Positions 16,778-24,950 of a stretch of 64,000 nt of DNA are shown piece after piece. How positions within the stretch are numbered: the first letter of the stretch is position 1; the number at the start of each line of letters is the position of its first letter. The stretch is from assembly GCA_964561605.1 (NCBI GenBank), contig CAZLQD010000004.1:84630-148629 (forward strand). Reading direction: 5' to 3'. The DNA comes from JALUZX01 sp964561605. GTDB taxonomy: Bacteria; Planctomycetota; UBA1135; JALUZX01. The translations under genes and the position numbers were made by a program. The notes below the pieces were generated by a model. That model searched no databases and was not told where the DNA came from. It worked only from the letters and a program-made list of their open reading frames with translations.

Positions 16778-16817
16778 CCCACCCGGGCGGTCTCTGCGTT
16801 GACACCGCCCGGGTGGG
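16778..16817. repeat. 14-bp inverted repeat overlapping the fabG -35 element
   Basis: The arms CCCACCCGGGCGGT (16778-16791) and ACCGCCCGGGTGGG (16804-16817) are exact complements around a 12-base loop. The last bases of the loop and the first of the right arm form TTGACA. Such a palindrome over a -35 box is a candidate operator; it could also fold as a hairpin in transcripts from the left. Confidence 0.75.
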
Positions 16818-16827
16818 GAGCCAGTCT
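16799..16827 (+). promoter_or_regulatory. Probable promoter of fabG
   Basis: A perfect -35 TTGACA (16799-16804), a 17-base spacer and a weak -10 CAGTCT (16822-16827), about 35 bases before the fabG start. The weak -10 leaves room for activation or control through the overlapping inverted repeat. Confidence 0.5.
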
Positions 16828-16862
16828 TTCCTCCTTCCCAAAGAGAGCTGGAGGAAAGATCC

Positions 16863-17615
16863 ATGGCGGAAAGCACCAAGAGAGTGGCCCTCGTCACGGG
16901 CGGAGCCAGGGGAATCGGCCTGGCCATCGCGGGACGCCTGGCCCGGGAGGGAATCTCCGTGGCCCTGGCGGACGTCCTGGAGGAGGAGGCATCCAAGGCG
17001 GCGGCGGGCCTGGCCTCCGAGGCCGGCGTGGAGACTTTGGGCCTCAAGATGGACGTGACCGACCCGGAGAGCGTCGAGGCCGGCGTGGAGGAAGTGATCT
17101 CCCGGCTGGGGAGCCTGGACATCCTGGTGAACAACGCCGGGATCACCCGGGACCAGCTCTTCATGCGGATGAGCCCCGAGGACTGGGCCCTGGTCCTCAA
17201 GGTCAACCTGGACGGGGCCTTCAACTGCTGCAAGGCCGCCCTCCACCGCAAGCGCCCCATGATGCGCAACCAGTGGGGCCGGGTGGTGAACATCACCAGC
17301 ATCATCGGGGTCGTGGGGAACGCCGGCCAGGCGAATTACGCTGCATCGAAAGCCGGCCTGATCGGGCTGACCCGGAGCCTGGCAAAGGAATACGCAGCAA
17401 GGAATATCACGGTCAACGCCGTGGCTCCCGGCTTCATCCAGACCCCCATGACGGACAAGCTCCCCGAGAAGGTCCGGGAGGAGTATCTCAAGACCATCCC
17501 GGCGGGCCGCTTCGGAACGGCAGGCGACGTGGCCGCCGCCGTGGCCTTCTTCGCCTCCGACGAGGCGGGCTACGTCAACGGCCACGTCCTCAGGGTGGAC
17601 GGGGGCATGTTCTGA
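16863..17615 (+). CDS. fabG: 3-oxoacyl-ACP reductase (SDR family)
   Basis: 250 residues, the usual FabG length. It shows the NADPH site TGGARGIGLAIA, DILVNNAGITRD, and the catalytic Ser-Tyr-Lys set in NITSIIGVVGNAGQANYAASKAG. The close AVAPGFIQTPMTDKL and YVNGHVLRVDGGMF follow. FabG reduces 3-oxoacyl-ACP in fatty acid elongation. It stands alone rather than in a fab cluster, so a role with another acyl carrier or a PHA-type pathway cannot be excluded. The ATG has GGAGG in the preceding 12 bases. Confidence 0.9.
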   Translation: MAESTKRVALVTGGARGIGLAIAGRLAREGISVALADVLEEEASKAAAGLASEAGVETLGLKMDVTDPESVEAGVEEVISRLGSLDILVNNAGITRDQLFMRMSPEDWALVLKVNLDGAFNCCKAALHRKRPMMRNQWGRVVNITSIIGVVGNAGQANYAASKAGLIGLTRSLAKEYAARNITVNAVAPGFIQTPMTDKLPEKVREEYLKTIPAGRFGTAGDVAAAVAFFASDEAGYVNGHVLRVDGGMF

Positions 17616-17623
17616 CCCGCCCC

Positions 17624-18214
17624 TCAGGCCTCCAGGCGGGCCACCTCCTCGAGGAACCAGGTGTGGACCGGGTTCTCCCGGGAGAGCTCGGGGTGGAAGG
17701 ATGCGGCCACGAGCTTTCCCTGCCTGAGAAGGACCGGGTCCTCTCCCAGCCTGGCCAGGACCTCCACGCCGGGCCCCACCCGGGTCACCCGGGGGGCCCG
17801 GATGAAGACCGCCTCCAGCTCCCCCAGGGGAGGGGCCGCCTGGATGCGGTGGATGGAAGAATGGACCTGGCGGCCGTAGCCGTTGCGGACCACCTCGGCG
17901 TCCAGCACCCCCAGGGAGGGCTGTTCCGGCGAGGTGACTTTCCTGGCCAGGAGGATCAAGCCGGCGCAGGTGGCCAGGATGGGGCCTCCTTCCTTCGCGA
18001 AGGCCAGGAGCTCCTCCTCCAGGCCTTCCTCCCGGAGGAACTTGAGCATGGTCGTGCTCTCTCCCCCCGGGAGGACCAGGGCTGAGATCCCCTGGAGTTC
18101 GCCGGCCCGCCGCACTTCCCGCGGCCGGAAACCGGCGGCCTCCACGGCCCGGGCGTGGGCCTGGAAGTCCCCCTGGAGGGCCAGGACGCCCACAGGTCCG
18201 GCGGGATCGGCCAT
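17624..18214 (-). CDS. pdxT: PLP synthase glutaminase subunit
   Basis: 196 residues. A class-I-type glutaminase that hydrolyses glutamine and passes ammonia to PdxS. GVLALQGDFQAH, LVLPGGESTTM, the nucleophile Cys in ILATCAGLILLA, and the His-Glu pair in AASFHPELS complete the triad. Its start is five bases after the pdxS stop on the minus strand. The gene converges on fabG with only eight bases between the two stop codons. Confidence 0.94.
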   Translation of the reverse strand: MADPAGPVGVLALQGDFQAHARAVEAAGFRPREVRRAGELQGISALVLPGGESTTMLKFLREEGLEEELLAFAKEGGPILATCAGLILLARKVTSPEQPSLGVLDAEVVRNGYGRQVHSSIHRIQAAPPLGELEAVFIRAPRVTRVGPGVEVLARLGEDPVLLRQGKLVAASFHPELSRENPVHTWFLEEVARLEA

Positions 18215-18219
18215 CCTTC

Positions 18220-19149
18220 CTACCACCCCCGTTCCTGGAGCCGCTCTTCCTGGGGAATCGTGCTGATCTCCAGGCCCTTCATGGGCTCGCCCAGGTTGAA
18301 GGAGACCTCCAGCACCGTGGCCGGATCCTTGTAGTGGGTCACGGCCTTCACGATGGCCCGGGCCCGGGCCGCCGGGTCGGCGGACTTGAAGATCCCCGAG
18401 CCCACGAAGACCGATTCTGCCCCCAATTGCATCATCAGGGATGCGTCGGCCGGGGTGGCCACGCCCCCGGCGGCGAAGTTGGGCACGGGGAGCTTCCCGA
18501 GCCTGGCCGTCTCCTTCACCAGCTCCACCGGGGCCATCAGCTCCTTGGCGGCGGCGTAGAGCTCGTCTTCGGAGAGGGTCGTGAGGCGGCGGATCTCCTT
18601 CTGGACCATCCGCATGTGGCGCACGGCCTCGACGATGTTCCCCGAGCCCGCCTCGCCCTTGGTGCGGATCATGGCCGCCCCTTCGGAGATCCTCCTCAGG
18701 GCCTCGCCCAGGTTCCGGCAACCGCAGACGAAGGGGACCCGGAAGGCGTGCTTGTCCACGTGGTTCTCCTCGTCCGCCGGTGTGAGGACTTCCGACTCGT
18801 CGATGAAGTCCACCTCCAGGGCCTCCAGGAGCTGGGCCTCGGCGAAATGCCCGATCCGGCACTTGGCCATCACCGGGATGGATACGGCCTCCTGGATCTC
18901 CCGGATGATCCTGGGCGAGGCCATCCGGGCCACGCCCCCCTCCTTGCGGATGTCCGCCGGCACCCTCTCCAGGGCCATCACCGCCACGGCGCCGGCCTCT
19001 TCGGCGATCCGGGCCTGTTCGGCGGTGGTCACGTCCATGATGACCCCCCCCTTGAGCATCTCCGCCAGGCCCACCTTGACTCGGAAGGCCTCTTCCCGGC
19101 TCATCCCTTCCGTCACCTTGGGCCTATCCTTTCCGCGATCGTCCTTCAT
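18220..19149 (-). CDS. pdxS: PLP synthase subunit PdxS
   Basis: 309 residues. It forms pyridoxal 5'-phosphate from ribose 5-phosphate, glyceraldehyde 3-phosphate and ammonia. KGGVIMDVTTAEQARIAEEA, ALERVPADIR, PVMAKCRIGHFAEA (catalytic Lys), MIRTKGEAGSGNIVEAVRH (second Lys) and NFAAGGVATPADA are all conserved. The ATG at 19149 is preceded by GGAGG eight bases away. A TTG 15 bases further out would place the ribosome site inside the gene and was not chosen. The upstream MocR regulator gene and downstream pdxT are on the same strand. Confidence 0.95.
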   Translation of the reverse strand: MKDDRGKDRPKVTEGMSREEAFRVKVGLAEMLKGGVIMDVTTAEQARIAEEAGAVAVMALERVPADIRKEGGVARMASPRIIREIQEAVSIPVMAKCRIGHFAEAQLLEALEVDFIDESEVLTPADEENHVDKHAFRVPFVCGCRNLGEALRRISEGAAMIRTKGEAGSGNIVEAVRHMRMVQKEIRRLTTLSEDELYAAAKELMAPVELVKETARLGKLPVPNFAAGGVATPADASLMMQLGAESVFVGSGIFKSADPAARARAIVKAVTHYKDPATVLEVSFNLGEPMKGLEISTIPQEERLQERGW

Positions 19150-19182
19150 GGTTTCAACCTCCAATCAGTCGAGAAAATCCGT

Positions 19183-20679
19183 TCAGAGAACCGGTGCCTT
19201 CCTCCCGCCGGGACGGCTGGAGGGAATCCTTTCTTTCACCAGGGAAGCCAGGAGGGCCGTTCCCTCCTCGATCTTTTCCGGCCCGGCCCGGGCGAAGGAG
19301 AGCCGGAGGTTGGAGGATCGGCGGCGTCCCGGGAAGAAGAGGTCCCCCGGGGCCACCAGGACCCCCTCCCTCCGGGCCGCAGAAGCCACGTCCCGGCCGT
19401 CCACGCCGGCGGGAAGGTCCAACCAGAGGGATGTTCCGCCCCCCGGTAGGGTCCAGCGCGTCCCCTCCGGCATATACTTTGCCAGCGAATCAACCAGGAG
19501 GTCCCTCCGGACCTTGAGCGTCTCCCGGAGTTCCTCCAGGTGCCTCGCCAGGCCCCCTTCGGCGAGGAAGGCCGCCAGGGCTCCCTGGAGGAGGCCCGCC
19601 GTCTCCAGGTCCTTGAATCGCTTGAGGGCCATGAGCCTGGAGACGGCCTCGGGAGGAGCGGCCAGCCAGCCCACCCGGAGGCCGGGGAAGAAGGCCTTCG
19701 AGACCGATCCCGCCAGGATCACCCGGCCTTCCCGGTCGAGGGCGTAGAGGCTCTCCAGCCTTTCCCCCTCGAAGAGGAGGTCTCCTTCCAGGTCGTCTTC
19801 CAGGATCGGGATTCCGGCCTTCCGGGTGAGATCGAGAACTTCGAGTCTCGTATTGCGGTCTATGGTAATTCCTGTGGGGTTCTGGAAGGTGGGCATGAGG
19901 TACAGGAGCCGGGCCGAGGGGTCCTGGAGGGCCCTTTCCAGGGCCCAGGTGTCGAGTCCTTCCCCACGGAAGGGCACGGGAAGGAGGCGGACCCCCTGGA
20001 CCTCCAGGGTTCCCATGAGGTTCAGGTACGTGGGACAGGGGGTGACGACGGCCTCGCCGGGCCCGACGAAGCACTGGATGGCGAGCTCCAGGGCCTGCTG
20101 GGCTCCGCTGGTGACGAGGATCTCCGCGGGCTCCACCTTCCGCCCTCCCCGGGAGAGCATCTCCGCCACCTGGGTCCGGAGCCCTTCGTGTCCCGCCGGC
20201 CCAAGGTAGGAGAGGAGGGCCTCCCCCTCTTCGCGAAGGACCTTCTCCAAGCAGGTCCGGAAGGCCTCCAGGGAGGATCGGGGCGGATCGGGGGTGAGGG
20301 TGAAGAGATCCAGGCCGTCCTGGGGCACCTCCTCCAGGCCGCCCGTGAGGGAGGCCAGGTTCAGGGCCCTCTCCACAGTGGGAGGAAAGCGGAGCCTCGG
20401 CGGTGGAGGAGGGCTTTCCCGGACGAAGGTCCCCCGGCCCACGTGGGAGACCAGTCTGCCCTTGGTCTCCAGCAGGTTGTAGGCCGCCCGGACCGTGGAG
20501 GGATGGACCTGGAGGCGCTCCGCCAGGTCCCTCACCGAAGGGAGGCGGGCCCCAGGCGGGACCCTCCCCGCCAGGATCTCCTCCTCCAGGACCCGGGCCA
20601 GGCGGCGGAAGGCGGGCCCCGGGCCGGGCGGCACCTGGGTGAAGGAGAGGGGGACCGGGTCGCCTGCAGAAGGAGTCAT
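19183..20679 (-). CDS. MocR-family regulator, probable PdxR of the PLP operon
   Basis: 498 residues. An N-terminal GntR-type winged helix (LARVLEEEILAGRVPPGARL, then SVRDLAERLQVHPSTVRAAY) is fused to a type-I aminotransferase-like domain. The PLP-binding Lys is in GSVSKAFFPGLRVGW, and ILEDDLEGDL and TFQNPTGI are also conserved. MocR proteins of this build (PdxR, GabR) sense PLP or aminated PLP. Placement 33 bases upstream of pdxS on the same strand argues for PdxR-like control of pdxST with autoregulation, whereas many PdxRs are divergent from their target. An inverted repeat overlaps its start codon. The role is inferred from family and context. Confidence 0.85.
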   Translation of the reverse strand: MTPSAGDPVPLSFTQVPPGPGPAFRRLARVLEEEILAGRVPPGARLPSVRDLAERLQVHPSTVRAAYNLLETKGRLVSHVGRGTFVRESPPPPPRLRFPPTVERALNLASLTGGLEEVPQDGLDLFTLTPDPPRSSLEAFRTCLEKVLREEGEALLSYLGPAGHEGLRTQVAEMLSRGGRKVEPAEILVTSGAQQALELAIQCFVGPGEAVVTPCPTYLNLMGTLEVQGVRLLPVPFRGEGLDTWALERALQDPSARLLYLMPTFQNPTGITIDRNTRLEVLDLTRKAGIPILEDDLEGDLLFEGERLESLYALDREGRVILAGSVSKAFFPGLRVGWLAAPPEAVSRLMALKRFKDLETAGLLQGALAAFLAEGGLARHLEELRETLKVRRDLLVDSLAKYMPEGTRWTLPGGGTSLWLDLPAGVDGRDVASAARREGVLVAPGDLFFPGRRRSSNLRLSFARAGPEKIEEGTALLASLVKERIPSSRPGGRKAPVL

Positions 20680-20709
20680 GACCGGATTGTGTGGAAATCA
20701 ACCGGTCAT
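20678..20709. promoter_or_regulatory. Candidate MocR operator over its own start codon
   Basis: ATGACCGG (20678-20685) is mirrored by CCGGTCAT (20702-20709) with a 16-base spacer. A direct-repeat partner, AACCGCTCATT, lies at 20764-20774 just inside the end of the sigma-factor gene, next to the repeat copy AACCGGTCATT at 20700-20710. MocR regulators are known to bind paired repeats. Binding here is an inference. Confidence 0.45.
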
Positions 20710-20769
20710 TGCAAGGCGGTCGCCGGGAGAAAGGGGTGGAGTTTCGTCAAAATGGCGGTATTGAACCGC

Positions 20770-21693
20770 TCATTCCCTCTTCTTCTTGCCTTTCTTGGGG
20801 CTGTCTCCCTGGGCTTTCTTCTTCTTCCGTTTCCTGGGAGGCTTGCAGATGCTGGGGGTGGGCTCCTTCACGGGGCCTTCGATCCCGAAGTCCTTGACCA
20901 GGATCTCCTGGAGCTTGCGGAGGGCCTTTCCCTCGATCTGGCGGACGCTCTCCCGGGTCACGCCGATGCGCTTCCCGATCTCTTTGAGGGTCATCGTCTC
21001 CGAACCCTCCAGGCCGTAGCGCATCTTGAGGACGGCCGCCTCCCTCTCGTCGATGGAGTCCAGGAGCTCTCTCAGGCGCTGGACCTCGTAGGACTGGAAG
21101 AACTCTTCGTCCGGGGTGACGCCGTCGGTGTCCTCCAGGAGCTCCGAGGCGGCCACCTCTAAATCCGGTCCTTGGGAAACACCGGTTGTGGCGGTCTGGA
21201 CGGTCCTCCGGACGATGTTCCAGTTCTCCGTGGGGATGCCCAGCTCTTCGGCGACTTCCGCTTCGGTGGGCTGGCGGCCCAGGCGGAAGGTGAGTTCCAG
21301 GGCCATGGACTTCCACCGGGAGACGAGTTCCACCATGTAGGCGGGGATCCGCACGGTCTTCACCGTGTTGATCAGGGCCCGGCGGATGGCCTGCTTGATC
21401 CACCAGGTGGCGTAGGTGGAGAAACGGCAGTTCTTCTCGGGATCGAAGCGTTCCACCGCCTTCATGAGGCCGATGTTCCCCTCCTCGATCAGGTCCAGGA
21501 AGGAGAGGCCCAGGTTCACGTAGTTCTTGGCGATGCTCACCACCAGGCGGAGATTGGCCCGGATCATGCGTTCCCGGGCCTCCTGGTCCCCCTCCTGGAC
21601 CCGCCGGGCGAGCTCCTTCTCCTCTTCGGGAGTCAACAAGGGAACCTCGTTGATCTCCTTGAGGTAGGTCTCCAGTCCTTGCTCCCGAGAAAT
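20770..21693 (-). CDS. Primary-type sigma-70 factor with no standard start codon
   Basis: About 307 residues if started at ATT (21691-21693), 301 from CTG (21673-21675), 289 from an internal TTG (21637-21639). Region 2 (RMIRANLRLVVSIAKNYV, LDLIEEGNIGLMKAVERFD, FSTYATWWIKQAIRRAL), region 3 (VRIPAYMVELVSRW, RQPTEAEVAEELG) and region 4 (LKEIGKRIGVTRESVRQIE) are complete. The tail is Lys/Arg-rich. The conserved region 1.2 segment LETYLKEINEVPLLTPEEE reads through upstream of the TTG, so the true start must be further out. There the frame has no ATG, GTG or TTG before an in-frame stop. An AGGGAGGG site sits seven bases before the ATT. Group 1 or 2 sigma; no 1.1 region. Confidence 0.85.
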   Translation of the reverse strand: MSREQGLETYLKEINEVPLLTPEEEKELARRVQEGDQEARERMIRANLRLVVSIAKNYVNLGLSFLDLIEEGNIGLMKAVERFDPEKNCRFSTYATWWIKQAIRRALINTVKTVRIPAYMVELVSRWKSMALELTFRLGRQPTEAEVAEELGIPTENWNIVRRTVQTATTGVSQGPDLEVAASELLEDTDGVTPDEEFFQSYEVQRLRELLDSIDEREAAVLKMRYGLEGSETMTLKEIGKRIGVTRESVRQIEGKALRKLQEILVKDFGIEGPVKEPTPSICKPPRKRKKKKAQGDSPKKGKKKRE

Positions 21694-21776
21694 GGCTCCA
21701 CCCTCCCTGGAAGTCCCCGCTCCGACTCTCCTCCTTGGAACCTATCGGCCCCCTTGGAGGGGGGCTTGACCCTTCC

Positions 21777-21805
21777 TTGACACCTTTCGGGGGGCCACCT
21801 AAGGT
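21777..21805 (+). promoter_or_regulatory. Promoter of the HPr-domain protein
   Basis: TTGACA (21777-21782), 17 bases, TAAGGT (21800-21805), about 40 bases before the ATG at 21847. A second TTGAC occurs 11 bases upstream. The -35 is perfect and the -10 keeps its first T-A and last T. Confidence 0.6.
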
Positions 21806-21846
21806 TTTCCCTTTCGGGAACAAGGAAGACTCCTGGAAGGAAGCCC

Positions 21847-23178
21847 ATGGAACCCGAGGGAACGACTCCCCAAGATTCACTGGAAGAGGTCATCCGGGAA
21901 GAAGACTTCCTTCCTCTCCTGGAAGCCCAGGTCAGACCTTTCTTCTTGCTGGGCAACACGTTGCAATCCATCGCCCCGCCCCAGTGGGAGAAAGGCCACC
22001 TCTTCCGCCTCGTCCTGGAGACCAACGAGCTGGAGAGTTTCCTCGACGATTTCGGCGCCAGGAAGAACCGGACTTTCGGATTTCTGGCCGAGCTCGTGGC
22101 CACCTTGCGGTGGCTGGCCCAGGCCTGTTTCTCCCTGAGCCATCTTTCGGGACGCCTGGAGAGCTACCAGCTCGACCCCGGCCACGTCCGGGAATTCCGG
22201 CCTCGCCTGAAGGACGGCCTCGGCTACCTGGAAACGGCCGTCCTCAGGGTGATCCAGGCCATCAAGGACCAGTGTTCGGGCCTGGGCATCCGCGTTCCCG
22301 CCGGCTCCTTGGGGGAGGGGGCCTTCGTCCAGGTCCGGGCCGAGCGCTACCTCCCGGAGAACCTGGGGGAGGAAGAAGGAGCCGAGGAAGAGACCCGGAT
22401 GGCCGAGATCGCCGCCCGCTACCTGGCGGTGAACGACATGGTCCGGGCCGCCATACCCCTGGACCTGGTCCTGGGAAGGGAGGAGAAGAAGGATTTCGTC
22501 TCCCGCTTCTGCCGTGAGGAGCAACTGAGGGTCTGCCTGGTCTCGGTCCACAACCTCCAGTCCCGGTACGACACCTACATCAAGTCCACTCCACTCGAAT
22601 CCGCTACACCGGATCTTCGGAGGCTCAGGGGCCACATCTCGGCGGCCCTCCACCTCTTCGAGTGCGCCACCGCCCTGGTCCACCTGGACGAGAGGCACCA
22701 GAACGATCTCCGGGTGGCCCGGACCCGCCGGGAGATCGCCGCCCTGGTGGACCGGCCCTCCCTGCTCTCCCTGGTGACCGACTTCTGTCTGGCCGAGGCC
22801 CAGGCCTTTTTGGGAGAGGGGGCCGGCCTGGCCAGGAACCTCCTTCCCAAGTTCATGAAGAAGGAGGAGATCGAGCTCGATTTGCCCCAGGGGGTCTTCC
22901 TCCACGCCCGGCCGGCTTCGCTCATCGTGGCCGTGGTGAATCACTACGGAATGCCCGTGGAGATGGAGATCCAGGGGCAGAAGGCCAATGCCTCCTCGAT
23001 CATGGCCGTCATGATCCTGGCGGGACGGAATCCCCGGGCCCGGAAGGTCACTTTCCGCGGGGACAGGAAGGTCCTCATGGACCTGAAGGCCCTCTTCGAT
23101 TCGGGCCTGGGCACTCGGGAGGACCAGCCTTTCCCCGAGTCCCTCTCCTACCTGCGGAACCGGGAGCCTTCCTTGTAG
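21847..23178 (+). CDS. Unknown helical protein with C-terminal HPr domain
   Basis: 443 residues. The first about 340 residues are rich in Leu, Glu and Arg, predicted mostly helical, and not recognised. The last about 95 residues match HPr. GVFLHARPASLIVAVV places a His at residue 353 like phospho-His15 of PTS HPr. NASSIMAVMIL has Ser 383/384 like the regulatory Ser46, and the final helix is VLMDLKALFDSGLG. A PTS-type phosphate carrier or sensor role is suggested. No enzyme I, HPr kinase or PTS permease is in the window, so the partner is unknown. A good promoter precedes it. It converges on the GT2 gene with 10 bases between. Confidence 0.75.
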   Translation: MEPEGTTPQDSLEEVIREEDFLPLLEAQVRPFFLLGNTLQSIAPPQWEKGHLFRLVLETNELESFLDDFGARKNRTFGFLAELVATLRWLAQACFSLSHLSGRLESYQLDPGHVREFRPRLKDGLGYLETAVLRVIQAIKDQCSGLGIRVPAGSLGEGAFVQVRAERYLPENLGEEEGAEEETRMAEIAARYLAVNDMVRAAIPLDLVLGREEKKDFVSRFCREEQLRVCLVSVHNLQSRYDTYIKSTPLESATPDLRRLRGHISAALHLFECATALVHLDERHQNDLRVARTRREIAALVDRPSLLSLVTDFCLAEAQAFLGEGAGLARNLLPKFMKKEEIELDLPQGVFLHARPASLIVAVVNHYGMPVEMEIQGQKANASSIMAVMILAGRNPRARKVTFRGDRKVLMDLKALFDSGLGTREDQPFPESLSYLRNREPSL

Positions 23179-23188
23179 AAAGGGGCTC

Positions 23189-24181
23189 CTACTCCCCTTT
23201 CCTTTCGAAGCCTCCCCGCCAGAGGGTCCAGTAGGCCCGGGCCTGGGCCAGCCTGGCCCGGGCGGTCTTCTTCCCGGCGGGTTGGAAGAGGCCCAGGAGG
23301 GAGGCCTTCATCCACCGGGCGAGGGCCAGGGCCCAGAGGGCGGCCTCCACGGCAAGGGCGGCTCCCTTTCCGTGGAACTTGGCGAGGTAGCGGCGCTGGC
23401 TCGGGAGGAAGAAACGGGCGATGTCCTTCCCCAGGAGGTCTTCCCCCGTTCGTTCGGAGCTGGTGCCGTGGGCGTGGACGCACCGGGCCAGGGGGTGGCA
23501 CCAGACCCCCCATCCAGCGGCGGCCAGCCTCCGGCAGAGATCGGTCTCTTCGAAGTAGAGGAAGTAGGACGTGTCCATCCCCCCCACCTCTTCATATGCT
23601 TCTTTCCGGATCAACATGCAGGCCCCCACGACCCAGCCCGTTTGGAAGGGCCTGGGCGGGTCGGGGATCTCCTCTTCCAGGGTGCGGAAGCCAAGCTCCT
23701 TTCCCAGGAGGAGGCCCGGCGTGGGCAGTTTCCGGCCCCCTCCCTGGATCCTGCCGTCCTCCCCCACCAGGAGGGGTCCCACGGCGCCGGCGTCCTTTTG
23801 TTTCTCCATGAAGTCCACCAGGGCGGACAAGGTCCCGGGAAGGAGGCGGGTGTCGGGGTTGAGCAGGAGGATGTACTTCCCCCGGACCTTGGGGACGGCC
23901 AGGGTGATGCCCCCGGCGAAGCCCAGGTTCTCCGGGCTCGGGAGGAGTTCCGCTTCGTTGGGGAGCTCCTTTTCCAGGATCTCCCTGTCCGAGCCGCCGC
24001 TCTGGTTCTCCACGACCAGGACCTGGAGGGGAAGGTCGCCGGCCGTCTCCAGGAGGGAGGAGACGGCCTCGAGGGTCTCCCGGGCCGAACGGTAGTTCAC
24101 CAGGATGGCGCTCACCGCCAGGGCTTCCGGGGCCGCCGCCTCCCGGAGGGCGGGGGCCTTCGATTCGTCGTGGACCTCCAT
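23189..24181 (-). CDS. Glycosyltransferase family 2 (rhamnosyltransferase-like)
   Basis: 330 residues. GT-A fold signatures are AVSAILVNYRSARETLEAVSS, VLVVENQSGGSDRE, NLGFAGGITLAV, ILLLNPDTRLLPG (the DxD-like NPD) and GACMLIRKEAYEEVGGMD with YFEETDLCRRL. The latter is typical of WcaA/RfbN-type sugar transferases that act at the cytosolic face of the membrane. The C-terminal basic and hydrophobic stretch fits membrane association. The donor and acceptor sugars cannot be read. It lies upstream of nothing obviously polysaccharidic; the phosphoesterase gene is 25 bases upstream on the same strand. Confidence 0.88.
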   Translation of the reverse strand: MEVHDESKAPALREAAAPEALAVSAILVNYRSARETLEAVSSLLETAGDLPLQVLVVENQSGGSDREILEKELPNEAELLPSPENLGFAGGITLAVPKVRGKYILLLNPDTRLLPGTLSALVDFMEKQKDAGAVGPLLVGEDGRIQGGGRKLPTPGLLLGKELGFRTLEEEIPDPPRPFQTGWVVGACMLIRKEAYEEVGGMDTSYFLYFEETDLCRRLAAAGWGVWCHPLARCVHAHGTSSERTGEDLLGKDIARFFLPSQRRYLAKFHGKGAALAVEAALWALALARWMKASLLGLFQPAGKKTARARLAQARAYWTLWRGGFERKGE

Positions 24182-24206
24182 GTTCTTCCCTATCGGATCC
24201 TGGAGC

Positions 24207-24950
24207 TCATATCCCCAGGAAAAGCCTGTCGGCCAGGGAGCGGGCGAACCCGGCCGCCTCGATTCGCCGGGCGGCCTCCTGGATGTCGTAGTCCACCCGG
24301 ACGATCTCTCCTTCCCGGGTATCCTGGTCGAAGAGGGCGAAGGAGGCCCGGTGGTCCCCGTCCCTGGGTTGGCCCACGCTCCCCGGGTTCAGGAGGAGTC
24401 TTCCTTCCGGCGGGACCAGGAAGGTTCCTTCCAGGAGCTGGGTCCACTGGGGAAGGTCGTTGCGCCGGGGTTCGAAGAAGAGGCCCGGGACGTGGCTGTG
24501 GCCTACGCATCCGAAAGGGGTCTTCTGCTTCGCGAAGTGGGCCCGGGCTTCCAGGGGGGAGAGGACGTAGGGAAACTGTTCGGGCGCGGCCAGGCTCCCG
24601 TGGGAGACGGTCCAGCCCACGTCGGGGAAGACCCCCACGAGGGGGAGGGAGGCGAGCCATCCCACGGCGTCGGAAGAGAGCTCCTCCCGGCAGCGCTCCA
24701 AAGGTTCCAGGGACTCGGGCCTGAAGCCCCAGGGTATCATTTTTCCGCAAACCACGGCGTCGTGGTTTCCCAGGCAGGCGAAGTCGGCCTTGTCCCGGAG
24801 GAAATCCACGCAGGCCCGGCAATCGGCGCCGTACCCGACCAAATCCCCCGTAACGAAAATCATGTCTGGGGACTTCTCTTCCAGGACGGCCCACACCGCT
24901 TCCAGGGCGGGAAGGTTTCCATGGATGTCCCCGAGGAAGGCAAGTCTCAC
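24207..24950 (-). CDS. Calcineurin-like metallophosphoesterase (YfcE/DR1281-like)
   Basis: 247 residues from GTG (24948-24950). The metal-binding motifs are all there: FLGDIHGN, VTGDLVGYGAD, LGNHDAVVCG, VSHGSL and GHSHVPGLFF, ending with LLNPGSVGQPRDGD. These define a single-domain cytosolic phosphodiesterase of the 'MJ0936/YfcE' kind; the natural substrate is open. The GTG overlaps the stop of the membrane protein as GTGA. An unlikely longer frame upstream belongs to the shadow of that gene. Confidence 0.88.
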   Translation of the reverse strand: MRLAFLGDIHGNLPALEAVWAVLEEKSPDMIFVTGDLVGYGADCRACVDFLRDKADFACLGNHDAVVCGKMIPWGFRPESLEPLERCREELSSDAVGWLASLPLVGVFPDVGWTVSHGSLAAPEQFPYVLSPLEARAHFAKQKTPFGCVGHSHVPGLFFEPRRNDLPQWTQLLEGTFLVPPEGRLLLNPGSVGQPRDGDHRASFALFDQDTREGEIVRVDYDIQEAARRIEAAGFARSLADRLFLGI

